This document shows positions 23,778 to 31,708 of a stretch of 64,000 bases of DNA, in pieces. The position numbers and the translations under genes were made by a program. The DNA lies in the NCBI GenBank assembly GCA_963540965.1, contig CAUTSA010000002.1, positions 1 to 64,000 of the forward strand. Direction: 5' to 3'. The stretch's first letter is position 1. Each line of letters begins with the position of its first letter. Origin of the DNA: Nanosyncoccus sp963540965. Lineage in GTDB: Bacteria; Patescibacteriota; Saccharimonadia; Saccharimonadales; Saccharimonadaceae. The notes below the pieces were generated by a model, which was not told where the DNA came from, made no database searches, and saw nothing but the letters and a program-made list of their open reading frames with translations.

Positions 23778-25127
23778 ATGAATATATTTTTTGGGATTTT
23801 GATTGGATTTATCGTATTAACTACTCTTGTTGTCCTTCATGAATTGGGGCATTTTATCACTGCCAAGAAAAATGGCGTGAAGGTCAACGAGTTTGGTATT
23901 GGTTTTCCCCCACGCGCCATTGCCTGGATTCATATTCCAGCCAGCCAGGTCGAAAATTACCTTGAAAACCTCTCAGAGGAAGGAAAAAAGCAACTAAATC
24001 AAGTTAAATTACAAAAAAGACTGGCAAAAATTAAGAACGCCAAAACTAGTGATAAAGAAAAATACTATTGGCTCCCATTTCCAAAAGCTGAATACCAAAC
24101 CCCTCAAAAATACTTAATTTTTAGCCTCAACTATCTCCCAATCGGTGGCTTTTGTGCCATGGACGGCGAATCTGCAGCCGACACTAAGAATGGAACCTTT
24201 GGTGCCACTAATTTTTGGCAAAAAACACAAATTCTCTTCGGCGGTGTAGTCATGAACTGGCTAACGGCTATTATTATCTTCACTATCCTAGCCTGGACTG
24301 GTATGCCAGAATTTCTACCTAACCAATTTTCAATTCAAAGCGACGCAAAAAGAACTACTCAGCCCGTCATCATCTCAAAAGTGCTTGAAAATTCTCCCGC
24401 CGAAAAAGCTGGCATTAAGAAAAATTCCTGGATCCTTAGTATGTCCGAACAAAATAGTGATCAGAAAATTCAACCCGCCAACTCCCAGTCAGTAATAGAT
24501 TTCAATAACTCTCACAAAAACCAAACCGTTATTTACCACTTAAAGAATCTCGATTCCGAGCAAGAATATACCGCCACGGCCAATCTTGGCTCCGGCGAAA
24601 ATAACCAGCCAGCCCTCGGTATTGCTTTAGAACCCAATTTTACAGAAGCTAAAACCCGCTACACTTGGTCAGCCCCTATTGTTGGTATTGGTACCACCGC
24701 TCAAATTACTGCCAAAACTTTTGAGGGCTTTGGCGAACTCGTCAAAAATATTTTCCAAGGCGTCATTAGACAGTTCAGCGGTAATGATCAAACTAAAGAA
24801 GAGGGGAAGAAACAGATTAGTAAAGTCGGAGATTCAGTTTCTGGCCCTGTTGGCATTATCGGCGTACTCTTTCCAGCCTTCACGAGTGCCGGCCCAACCA
24901 ATCTCGCCTTCTTAGCCGCCGTGATTTCTATCTCTCTTGCCTGTATGAATGTCCTTCCAATCCCAGCTCTCGATGGTGGTCGTTGGTTTCTCATTGGCAT
25001 CTTCAAACTACGTGGCAAAAAACTCAAGAAGCAAACCGAAGAGAAGATCGTTGGACGTGCATTTCTCGCTCTCATCGCACTCAGTATATTAATCACTGTT
25101 CTTGATATTATTAAGATCGCTAGATAA
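23778..25127 (+). CDS. rseP: RIP metalloprotease, RseP/SpoIVFB-type site-2 protease (M50)
   Basis: The 449-residue intramembrane zinc protease has the first TM with HExxH (VVLHELGHFITAKKNGV), a GFPP segment, and a central PDZ domain (about 195-285, ENSPAEKAGIKKNSWI). The third-ligand motif NVLPIPALDGGRW is in the C-terminal TM region. Such proteases cut anti-sigma factors and leftover signal peptides. An insertion of charged residues (about 52-95, EEGKKQLNQVKLQKRL) follows the first TM. The gene is leaderless and is followed by a CPBP protease 4 nt downstream. Confidence 0.93.
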   Translation: MNIFFGILIGFIVLTTLVVLHELGHFITAKKNGVKVNEFGIGFPPRAIAWIHIPASQVENYLENLSEEGKKQLNQVKLQKRLAKIKNAKTSDKEKYYWLPFPKAEYQTPQKYLIFSLNYLPIGGFCAMDGESAADTKNGTFGATNFWQKTQILFGGVVMNWLTAIIIFTILAWTGMPEFLPNQFSIQSDAKRTTQPVIISKVLENSPAEKAGIKKNSWILSMSEQNSDQKIQPANSQSVIDFNNSHKNQTVIYHLKNLDSEQEYTATANLGSGENNQPALGIALEPNFTEAKTRYTWSAPIVGIGTTAQITAKTFEGFGELVKNIFQGVIRQFSGNDQTKEEGKKQISKVGDSVSGPVGIIGVLFPAFTSAGPTNLAFLAAVISISLACMNVLPIPALDGGRWFLIGIFKLRGKKLKKQTEEKIVGRAFLALIALSILITVLDIIKIAR

Positions 25128-25131
25128 AGTT

Positions 25132-25950
25132 ATGGAACAATTAAATTATAAAACCACTAGGAAAGAAAAAGGATTCAAGGGTTTTCTCACAAACCTAAAA
25201 AGCCTTCCACTGGTTATTATCTATCTTATTTCAACTTATCTCACATCCTTTGCCAGCGAGATTATTATTGGTTATGTCATGATTTTCACCCTCGGCCCAG
25301 CCACATTTAAGACACCCGTCATGATGACAACCTATACTGCCCTTGCTTATATACTCGCCTTTACAATCCTAGCTGGTCTGCCAAAGTTGGTATTAAGGAG
25401 TCACAAAACAAATGATAAGCCAAATACAAAATCAAATCCCTTGAAAAAATTTATAGGATTATGGCAAGTCGATAAAAAAGACCTCGGAGTAATCGGTCTT
25501 CCAACCTTCCTTGATATTACTCTCAGCTTAATTACCTTTGTCGGATACACTTTTATTTCATACCTTCTACTTGAGCTTTTCAAAAATTTCTCCTGGTTCC
25601 AAGTCAATCAGACCCAAGATGTTGGTTTTTCTCACTACTTAGTTGGCATTGATCGAATTTTCGCCTTCATCTCCCTAGTGATTCTTGCTCCCGTCTTCGA
25701 AGAACTTATTTTTCGAGGGTGGCTGTTCGGTAAACTACGCAAAAAACTCCAACTTATCCCAGCCATTCTCCTCACCTCTATTCTCTTTGGTGCTATGCAT
25801 GGCCAATGGAATGTCGGAGTCAATGTTTTTGCACTCAGTCTTTTCCTCTGTGGCCTACGTGAATTTACGGGTACTATCTACGCCAGCATCCTCCTTCACA
25901 TGATTAAAAACGGTATCGCCTTTTATTTCATGTATGTCATTGGTTTATAG
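25132..25950 (+). CDS. CPBP family intramembrane metalloprotease
   Basis: The 272-residue product has about seven TM segments and the CPBP (Abi) motifs: EELIFRGWLFGKL with the EExxxR glutamates, FGAMHGQWN with the histidine, and a third motif near HMIKNGIAF. The family includes Rce1-like prenyl-protein proteases and bacteriocin self-immunity proteins. The role here is unknown. It follows rseP by 4 nt and so is probably cotranscribed. ATG 25132 avoids the overlap of an upstream in-frame start. Confidence 0.88.
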   Translation: MEQLNYKTTRKEKGFKGFLTNLKSLPLVIIYLISTYLTSFASEIIIGYVMIFTLGPATFKTPVMMTTYTALAYILAFTILAGLPKLVLRSHKTNDKPNTKSNPLKKFIGLWQVDKKDLGVIGLPTFLDITLSLITFVGYTFISYLLLELFKNFSWFQVNQTQDVGFSHYLVGIDRIFAFISLVILAPVFEELIFRGWLFGKLRKKLQLIPAILLTSILFGAMHGQWNVGVNVFALSLFLCGLREFTGTIYASILLHMIKNGIAFYFMYVIGL

Positions 25951-25982
25951 TCTCTAATTTTTTTTAAATGTTTTAAAAGTAA

Positions 25983-26010
25983 AAAAATAATGCACTAAGA
26001 CATTATTTTT
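25983..26010. terminator. Bidirectional terminator between the CPBP gene and greA
   Basis: AAAAATAATG and CATTATTTTT pair perfectly around an 8-nt loop between two convergent genes. Confidence 0.85.
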
Positions 26011-26034
26011 ATCATTATTTTTTGACATCGTCTT

Positions 26035-26481
26035 TTAGGCAATGGCAAGAATTTCACCTTCATTGCCATTTGGTAGGGTGTACTTATCACCCACTTTTTT
26101 ACCCATTAAAGCCTTACCTATTGGAGAAATATCTGAAATACGACCATTCAAAGGATCAGCTTCTACTTCACCAACTACCGTATATTCATGTTCTTTACCC
26201 AAAATTTTGATTTTAACTTTCGCACCCACCGCAACCTTCTCATAATTGCCAGATTCAATAATTTTGGCGCTCTTTAAAATATCTTCAATCTCCAAAATTC
26301 TTGTTTCAATCTGTCGCTGCTCGTCACGTGCGTCGGTATATTCTTGATTTTCTTTTAGATCACCAAAAGACCTAGCATAAGCTAGACGATCAGCAACCAC
26401 AGGACGCTCCGCAATTAACCTCTTTAATTCATTTTCAAGGTCAGCTTTACCGTCTTTAGTCAAGTTTACTATTTTTTTCAT
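26035..26481 (-). CDS. greA: Transcription elongation factor GreA
   Basis: GreA rescues backtracked RNA polymerase by stimulating transcript cleavage. The 148-residue product has the N-terminal coiled coil with the tip acidic residues (FGDLKENQEYTDARDEQ). The C-terminal FKBP-like domain reads VVGEVEADPLNGRISDISPIGKAL. ATG 26481 gives the normal length; a longer frame reading is not supported. Its promoter has both -35 and -10 boxes and should yield a leaderless mRNA. Confidence 0.95.
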   Translation of the reverse strand: MKKIVNLTKDGKADLENELKRLIAERPVVADRLAYARSFGDLKENQEYTDARDEQRQIETRILEIEDILKSAKIIESGNYEKVAVGAKVKIKILGKEHEYTVVGEVEADPLNGRISDISPIGKALMGKKVGDKYTLPNGNEGEILAIA

Positions 26482-26488
26482 GCTTAAT

Positions 26489-26517
26489 AAAATACACGTA
26501 AGTATTATAAAAGTCAA
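26489..26517 (-). promoter_or_regulatory. Promoter of greA, leaderless, with -35 box
   Basis: On the minus strand TTGACT (26512-26517), a 17-nt spacer and TATTTT (26489-26494) end 7 nt before ATG 26481. It abuts the divergent proS promoter (TGC-TATAAT at 26527-26532), so the two are back to back. Confidence 0.65.
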
Positions 26518-26566
26518 GCTCTATGCTATAATCAACCCATTGATATTTAAGAGAAAGGTGAGAAAA

Positions 26567-27802
26567 ATGAAATTAAGTCAATCTTTTATCAAAACCTTCC
26601 GCGAAGTAGGAAAGGAAGAGGCTGCCCGCAACGCCCAGTTGCTTATTCGCGCAGGTTATATTCATAAAGAAATGGCAGGAGTTTACGATTTTCTCCCCTT
26701 GGGTCTCATTACCTTAAATAAAATTCAAAATATTATTCGTGAAGAATTAAACAGTTTGGGCTGTCAAGAATTTCAAATGACCGCTTTGCAGAATCCTGAA
26801 CCATGGATTAAAACAAAGCGTTGGAGTGATCAGGTCATTGACGTCTGGTTTAAAACTAAACTCAACGCCGGAGGGGAATTAGGTCTTGCTCCAACTCATG
26901 AAGAACCGATTACTAATCTGATGACTAAGTTTATTTCATCTTATAAGGATCTTCCGGTCTACGTCTACCAGTTCCAAACAAAGTATCGAAACGAATTACG
27001 CGCTAAATCTGGCATTTTACGCACTCGCGAGTTCCTTATGAAAGATCTCTATAGTTTTAGTGTTGATGAAGCCGAACATCAGAAGTTTTATGACCAAGTT
27101 AACCAGGCATACATGCGAATCTACACACGACTTGGGCTCGGTGACTGCACCTATAAGACTTACGCCTCTGGAGGTGCCTTTGCTAAATATAGCCATGAAT
27201 ATCAGACCGTTCTTCCAGTCGGTGAAGACACTATTTATCTCAATCAGGACAAAACTCTTGCTATCAACGAAGAGGTTATGAACGACGAAGTGCTTAATGA
27301 TTTAGGTGTCAAACGTGAAGATTTAACTGCCACCACCGCAGCAGAAGTGGGAAATATTTTCACCTTACGTTATAAATTCTCCGAGCCTATCAATCTAAAG
27401 TTTGACGACCAAGACGGTATCAAGAAGACTGTCTTTATGGGAAGCTACGGCATCGGTGTTTCACGTGTCATGGGCGTAATTGCTGAAAAATTTGCTGATG
27501 ACAAAGGTCTAGTCTGGCCAGAAAATATTGCACCTTTCAAATACTATTTAATTGGTATTGGTGATCAAGGAGAAGATTTTGCTAATAACCTTCATAAAGA
27601 ATACTCTAGCAGTATCCTTCTCGACGACCGCACGCTCCGCCCAGGTGAAAAATTTGCTGACGCAGAGCTTATGGGTATTCCTTATCGCGTTGTAGTCTCA
27701 AATAAAACGCTTGAAAATAACTCAGTTGAAATCACTAATCGCCGAACCAGTGAAACTAAAATTCTCTCCATAGAAGAATTTAAGCAGCTGCTACGAGATT
27801 AG
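26567..27802 (+). CDS. proS: Prolyl-tRNA synthetase, short form without editing insertion
   Basis: This class II synthetase charges tRNA-Pro. The 411-residue product has motif 1 in the MAGVYDFLPLGLITLNKIQ region, motif 2 in TKYRNELRAKSGILRTREFLMKD (about 140-162), and motif 3 in MGSYGIGVSRVMGVIAE. The anticodon domain ends in LSIEEFKQLLRD. Bacterial ProRS of about 570 residues has a YbaK-like editing domain between motifs 2 and 3; here the gap is only about 100 residues, so it is absent. ATG 26567 follows GAAAGGTGAG; the leader is about 30 nt. Confidence 0.94.
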   Translation: MKLSQSFIKTFREVGKEEAARNAQLLIRAGYIHKEMAGVYDFLPLGLITLNKIQNIIREELNSLGCQEFQMTALQNPEPWIKTKRWSDQVIDVWFKTKLNAGGELGLAPTHEEPITNLMTKFISSYKDLPVYVYQFQTKYRNELRAKSGILRTREFLMKDLYSFSVDEAEHQKFYDQVNQAYMRIYTRLGLGDCTYKTYASGGAFAKYSHEYQTVLPVGEDTIYLNQDKTLAINEEVMNDEVLNDLGVKREDLTATTAAEVGNIFTLRYKFSEPINLKFDDQDGIKKTVFMGSYGIGVSRVMGVIAEKFADDKGLVWPENIAPFKYYLIGIGDQGEDFANNLHKEYSSSILLDDRTLRPGEKFADAELMGIPYRVVVSNKTLENNSVEITNRRTSETKILSIEEFKQLLRD

Positions 27803-27846
27803 TCTCCCCTGTGATATTATAGAAATAAGAAAAATAAAGGAAAATT

Positions 27847-28392
27847 ATGTTTGATCATATTGAATATCAACAAGCCATGGAAGCCATCATCGAGCGTTTT
27901 AAGTCAGAAATGCAAAAAGTTCGCACCGGACGCGCCCACCCAGACATGTTAGGTAGTGTTAAGGTCGAAGCCTACGGTCAATATATGCCATTAAATCAGG
28001 TAGCCAATGTCACCGCTGGTGATGCCACGATGCTCCTTATTACACCGTTTGATCCATCAACTATTCAGGCTATTGCCTCAGCCATTCGTGCTGACCAAAC
28101 ACTGGGTCTTAACCCAGCAGATGATGGTCGTGTAGTTCGCGTACCAGTTCCACCACTCACTGAAGAACGTAGGAAGGAAATTGTAAAATCTGCTTCAGCC
28201 AAAGTTGAGGAAGCTAAAGTAGCTCTTCGCAAGGTACGCGACGATGCTAGGAAAGAATTAAAATCCGCCGAAGATCTCTCTGAAGACGTCAAGAAACGCG
28301 GCGAAAAAGAAATCGATGAACTAATCAAAAACTACTCAGGCAAAATTGATGAACTCTTCAAGACTAAAGAAGCCGAAATTATGAAAATTTAG
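27847..28392 (+). CDS. frr: Ribosome recycling factor
   Basis: RRF splits post-termination ribosomes with EF-G. The 181-residue product has the long-helix domain and the conserved FKSEMQKVRTGRAHPDML, PFDPSTIQAIASAIRADQTLGLNPADDGRVVRVPVPPLTEERR (region about 75-117) and SAEDLSEDVKKRGEKEIDEL. Length is normal. AAAGGA precedes the ATG by 7 nt, with TATTAT about 25 nt further upstream. Confidence 0.96.
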   Translation: MFDHIEYQQAMEAIIERFKSEMQKVRTGRAHPDMLGSVKVEAYGQYMPLNQVANVTAGDATMLLITPFDPSTIQAIASAIRADQTLGLNPADDGRVVRVPVPPLTEERRKEIVKSASAKVEEAKVALRKVRDDARKELKSAEDLSEDVKKRGEKEIDELIKNYSGKIDELFKTKEAEIMKI

Positions 28393-28411
28393 TCACCTTT
28401 ATTAAATTAAG

Positions 28412-28431
28412 CTGTTCTAGAGACAGAACAG
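28412..28431 (+). promoter_or_regulatory. Inverted repeat just upstream of the lysS -10 box
   Basis: CTGTTCT and AGAACAG form a 7-bp perfect inverted repeat with a 6-bp centre, ending 8 bp before TATAAT (28440-28445). It lies where a -35 box would be and lacks a T-run. Confidence 0.4.
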
Positions 28432-28439
28432 AGACATGG

Positions 28440-28445
28440 TATAAT
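28440..28445 (+). promoter_or_regulatory. Extended -10 (TGG-TATAAT) of lysS, leaderless
   Basis: TATAAT ends 6 nt before ATG 28452. Confidence 0.62.
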
Positions 28446-28451
28446 TAATAT

Positions 28452-29912
28452 ATGACAACAATTAGCGACTACAGGGATGAGCGTTTACGTAAACTATCAG
28501 AGATCAAAAACTTCGGTATCGATCCGTATCCAGCACACTCAAACCGTGACACCAAAATTTCTGAAATCTTAGAGAACTTTGAATCTCTTGATCAAAAAGA
28601 AGTAACCATTGCTGGACGTATTACCGCCATTCGAAGCTTCGGTAAACTAGCTTTTGTAAAAATCCGCGATTATTTTGGCGAGATTCAGCTCTTCATGAAG
28701 CAATCTGACGACATAAAAGAAGGTTTACTCTCCGTTAAGACTCTTAAACTCCTCGATCTTGGTGATTTTATCGAAGCAACTGGACTTGTTGGCAAGTCTC
28801 AAACTGGTGAAATCTCCGTTTTTACCGACGCAGTGCGTCTCCTAACTAAGACTCTCCGCCCATTGCCTGGCCGCGATGGCTTCACTAATAAAGAAGAGCG
28901 TTACCGTCGACGTTATGTTGATATGAACGTTAACCCCGAAGTGCGAGAACGTCTCGTTCGTCGTAGTCGTTTTTGGCAAGCCACCCGTGATTATATGAAT
29001 GAACACGGCTTCATTGAGATTAACACCCCAATTCTCGAACACACCACTGGTGGAGCTGACGCCGCACCCTTTGTCACGCACATGGATGCCCTAGACGAAG
29101 ATTTCTACCTACGCATCTCACAAGAACTCCCTCTAAAACGTCTACTTGGTGCTGGTTTTGAAAAAGTTTATGATATTGGCCCGCGCTTCCGTAATGAAGG
29201 TGTTGACGACGAACATCTCCCAGAACATATTGCCTTCGAATCCTATGCTGCCTTCGAAGACTACCGAGACGGCATGGATTTTTATGAAGAGATGATTAAA
29301 TATGTTGCCATGAAAACCTGGGGCACCTTACAATTCACCGTTGGTGGTTTTGAAATTGACCTCTCCCAAAAATGGCCACGCATTAAATACGCTGATCTCA
29401 TCAAACAGCATTTTGATATCGACGTCTTTAATCCAGATCGCGCCAAAATCGTACAGATTCTTAAGGCCAATAATGTTGAAGTCAAACCGAGCCAAGCAGA
29501 TTCTCGATTGATTGATAACTTATGGAAACTTATCCGCAAAGAATCCGGCGGCCCATTCTGGTTAATCGAAGAGCCGCTCAGCCTTTCACCACTCGCCAAA
29601 ATCTCTCCTGACAACCCCCTAGTTACCGAACGATTCCATCCAGTTATTGCCGGCACCGAAATGGGGAATGGCTATTCTGAGTTAAATGATCCGATCGATC
29701 AGCTTGCCCGTTTTGAAGAGCAGCAGGCCATGCGTGATTCTGGCGATGATGAAGCTCAAATGCTTGATATGGACTTTGTTGAAATGCTCGAATACGGTAT
29801 GCCACCTGCTTGTGGATGGGGTAATTCAGAACGCAACTTCTGGCTGCTTGAAGGTGTCTCCGGCCGTGAGGCCGTACCATTCCCGATCATTAAACGCAAA
29901 ACCGACAATTAA
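28452..29912 (+). CDS. lysS: Lysyl-tRNA synthetase, class II, divergent motifs
   Basis: The 486-residue product has the OB-fold anticodon domain (VTIAGRITAIRSFGKLAFVKIRD) and a class II core with TGGADAAPF, YLRISQELPLKRLLGAGFEKVYDIG, FRNEG and SELNDPIDQL. Expected positions differ from E. coli LysRS: the arginine of the ARPF segment is alanine, HNPEFT in motif 2 reads HLPEHI, and motif 3 reads GWGNSERN instead of GLGIGIDR. The identity as LysRS rests on the OB domain, overall order and the SPLAK and SELNDP segments. It is leaderless and followed by serS. Confidence 0.88.
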   Translation: MTTISDYRDERLRKLSEIKNFGIDPYPAHSNRDTKISEILENFESLDQKEVTIAGRITAIRSFGKLAFVKIRDYFGEIQLFMKQSDDIKEGLLSVKTLKLLDLGDFIEATGLVGKSQTGEISVFTDAVRLLTKTLRPLPGRDGFTNKEERYRRRYVDMNVNPEVRERLVRRSRFWQATRDYMNEHGFIEINTPILEHTTGGADAAPFVTHMDALDEDFYLRISQELPLKRLLGAGFEKVYDIGPRFRNEGVDDEHLPEHIAFESYAAFEDYRDGMDFYEEMIKYVAMKTWGTLQFTVGGFEIDLSQKWPRIKYADLIKQHFDIDVFNPDRAKIVQILKANNVEVKPSQADSRLIDNLWKLIRKESGGPFWLIEEPLSLSPLAKISPDNPLVTERFHPVIAGTEMGNGYSELNDPIDQLARFEEQQAMRDSGDDEAQMLDMDFVEMLEYGMPPACGWGNSERNFWLLEGVSGREAVPFPIIKRKTDN

Positions 29913-29942
29913 CCGATAATTCAAAAAAGAAAAGAGGTAAAA

Positions 29943-31187
29943 ATGTTAGATATTAATTTCATTAGAGCTAATCGCGAATTAGTACAACATTCTATCAACG
30001 AAAAAATGTACAAGAATATTGACCTCGACAAATTATTTGCTCTTGATGATCAACGAAAATCCACTCTTCAAGAAGTTGAAGCCCTCCGCAAAGAACGCAA
30101 CCAAAACACCGACTCCATGAAAGGCGGCAAACCAACTGAAGAACAAATCAACCGTGGAAAGATCCTCAAGGAGAAAATTTCTCAACTAGAAACCAAACTT
30201 AATGACGAGGAATCTAGTTTTAAAGATCTTCTCAAAGCTGTACCTAATATTATTTTTGAAGACGTGCCATTAGGCGATGAAAGCGCAAGCGTGGAGGTCG
30301 CAAAATGGGGTGAGCAAAAAGCCGAAGGCGTTGATCACCTAGATTACGCCACCTCAAGAGACTGGGTTGATTTTGAACGCGGCGCTAAGGTTGCTGGTGC
30401 CAAATTCTACTACATCAAAGGCGGCCTAGCTTTACTTGAAAACGCCTTAATTCAATTCGGTATTAAAAAAGTCACCGAACATGGTTTCACTTTAATGGAC
30501 GTTCCAGACATGGTCAATTCTCGAGTCCTCGAAGGCACTGGCTTTGCCCCAAGAAGCTCTGAACAGAGCGACGAATATTATATCGAAGGCGAAGATCTCG
30601 CCATGATTGCCACCGCTGAGATGCCAATCACTGGCTACCACATGGATGAAATCATCGACGAAGACAAGCTTCCTCTCTTCTACGCTGGATTTTCAGCCTG
30701 TTTCCGCAAAGAGGCTGGCACCTACGGTAAACACACTCGTGGCCTCTTCCGGGTTCATCAATTTAATAAATTAGAGATGTATTCCTTCTGTCTCCCTGAA
30801 CAAAGCAAGGAAATTCACGAAAAAATTCGCGCCATTGAAGAGGAGATTTGGCAGGAACTCGGTATTCCATACCACGTCATCAATATAGCCGCCGGAGACC
30901 TCGGAGCACCCGCCGCTAAGAAATACGACATCGAATACTGGTCACCAGTTGATCAAAAATATCGCGAACTCACCAGCTGCTCAAACTGTACTGATTTCCA
31001 AGCCAAAGGCCTTAATATTCGTGTGCGACGTAAAGATGGTACCATTGAAACCCTTCACACCCTCAACGGTACTGCCATTTCTCTTGCCCGCACCATGGTG
31101 GCCGTCATCGAAAACTTTGCTGAGAAAGATGGCAAACTCAAAGTACCTGCTGTCCTTAAACCATATCTGGGTGTTGACGAGTTATAA
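29943..31187 (+). CDS. serS: Seryl-tRNA synthetase
   Basis: The 414-residue product has the N-terminal tRNA-binding coiled coil (about 30-100, LQEVEALRKERNQ) and the class II core. The latter includes TGFAPRSSEQSDEYYIEGEDLAMIATAE, AGFSACFRKEAGTYGKHTRGLFRVHQF and the motif 3 region LNGTAISLARTMVAVIENF. Its product also supplies Ser-tRNA for other uses. GAGGTAAAA precedes the ATG. It is 30 bp after lysS, making a synthetase pair. Confidence 0.95.
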   Translation: MLDINFIRANRELVQHSINEKMYKNIDLDKLFALDDQRKSTLQEVEALRKERNQNTDSMKGGKPTEEQINRGKILKEKISQLETKLNDEESSFKDLLKAVPNIIFEDVPLGDESASVEVAKWGEQKAEGVDHLDYATSRDWVDFERGAKVAGAKFYYIKGGLALLENALIQFGIKKVTEHGFTLMDVPDMVNSRVLEGTGFAPRSSEQSDEYYIEGEDLAMIATAEMPITGYHMDEIIDEDKLPLFYAGFSACFRKEAGTYGKHTRGLFRVHQFNKLEMYSFCLPEQSKEIHEKIRAIEEEIWQELGIPYHVINIAAGDLGAPAAKKYDIEYWSPVDQKYRELTSCSNCTDFQAKGLNIRVRRKDGTIETLHTLNGTAISLARTMVAVIENFAEKDGKLKVPAVLKPYLGVDEL

Positions 31188-31235
31188 ATCAATTAATTAT
31201 TACTTGATATGGTAAAATAAGCGAAAGGAGTATAT

Positions 31236-31598
31236 ATGATTGAAAAAATTGATATTAGCGGCAGTAACTACAAAGTTGAAGAAAGCTTTCAAAAATACGC
31301 CACCAAGCGCATTGGTAAATTAGATCGTTATCTTCCACGTGGTAGCAAAAAAGATGTTGTCGCAAAGATTGTTGTCACCGAAGTAAATCGTTCACACGGT
31401 AACAAATATGAAATTTCTGTAGCAATGGAGATTCCAGGTGGAAAGGTTATTGCAGCCAAGGATGAGTGTTCAAATGTTTTTGCCGGTATTGATATTCTTG
31501 AAGCAAAATTAACCGGTCAAATTCGTCGCTATAAGATTGAGACCAATCCACACCTACGTAAAAATCCTATCCTTCACCTCTTTCGTCGCGAAAAGTAA
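31236..31598 (+). CDS. hpf: Ribosome hibernation factor, short HPF / RaiA family
   Basis: The 120-residue product has the S30AE fold pattern: MIEKIDISGSNYKVEESFQKYATKRIGKLDRYL, a central strand AKIVVTEVNRSHGNKYEISVAMEIPGG and the helix DECSNVFAGIDILEAKLTGQIRRYK. It lacks the C-terminal dimerisation domain of long HPF. It binds the 30S decoding centre in starved cells. TGG-TAAAAT (31213-31218) and GAAAGGAG give a leader of about 10 nt made up almost only of the ribosome binding site. A terminator follows. Confidence 0.9.
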   Translation: MIEKIDISGSNYKVEESFQKYATKRIGKLDRYLPRGSKKDVVAKIVVTEVNRSHGNKYEISVAMEIPGGKVIAAKDECSNVFAGIDILEAKLTGQIRRYKIETNPHLRKNPILHLFRREK

Positions 31599-31622
31599 GG
31601 ATTAATCAAGAAAATATCATTT

Positions 31623-31656
31623 AAAACTGCATGGATCATTAATTCATGCAGTTTTT
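31623..31656 (+). terminator. Terminator after hpf
   Basis: AACTGCATG and CATGCAGTT pair perfectly, followed by TTTAT, before the secA promoter region. Confidence 0.85.
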
Positions 31657-31708
31657 ATGATAAAATACATTCATAATATAATACTGTTTTTGGAGGTTTT
31701 GACTGACT

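Noticed and set aside
28412..28431. LexA (SOS) box before lysS
   Set aside because: The arms CTGTTCT/AGAACAG are spaced differently from the CTGT-N8-ACAG pattern, and lysS is not an SOS gene.
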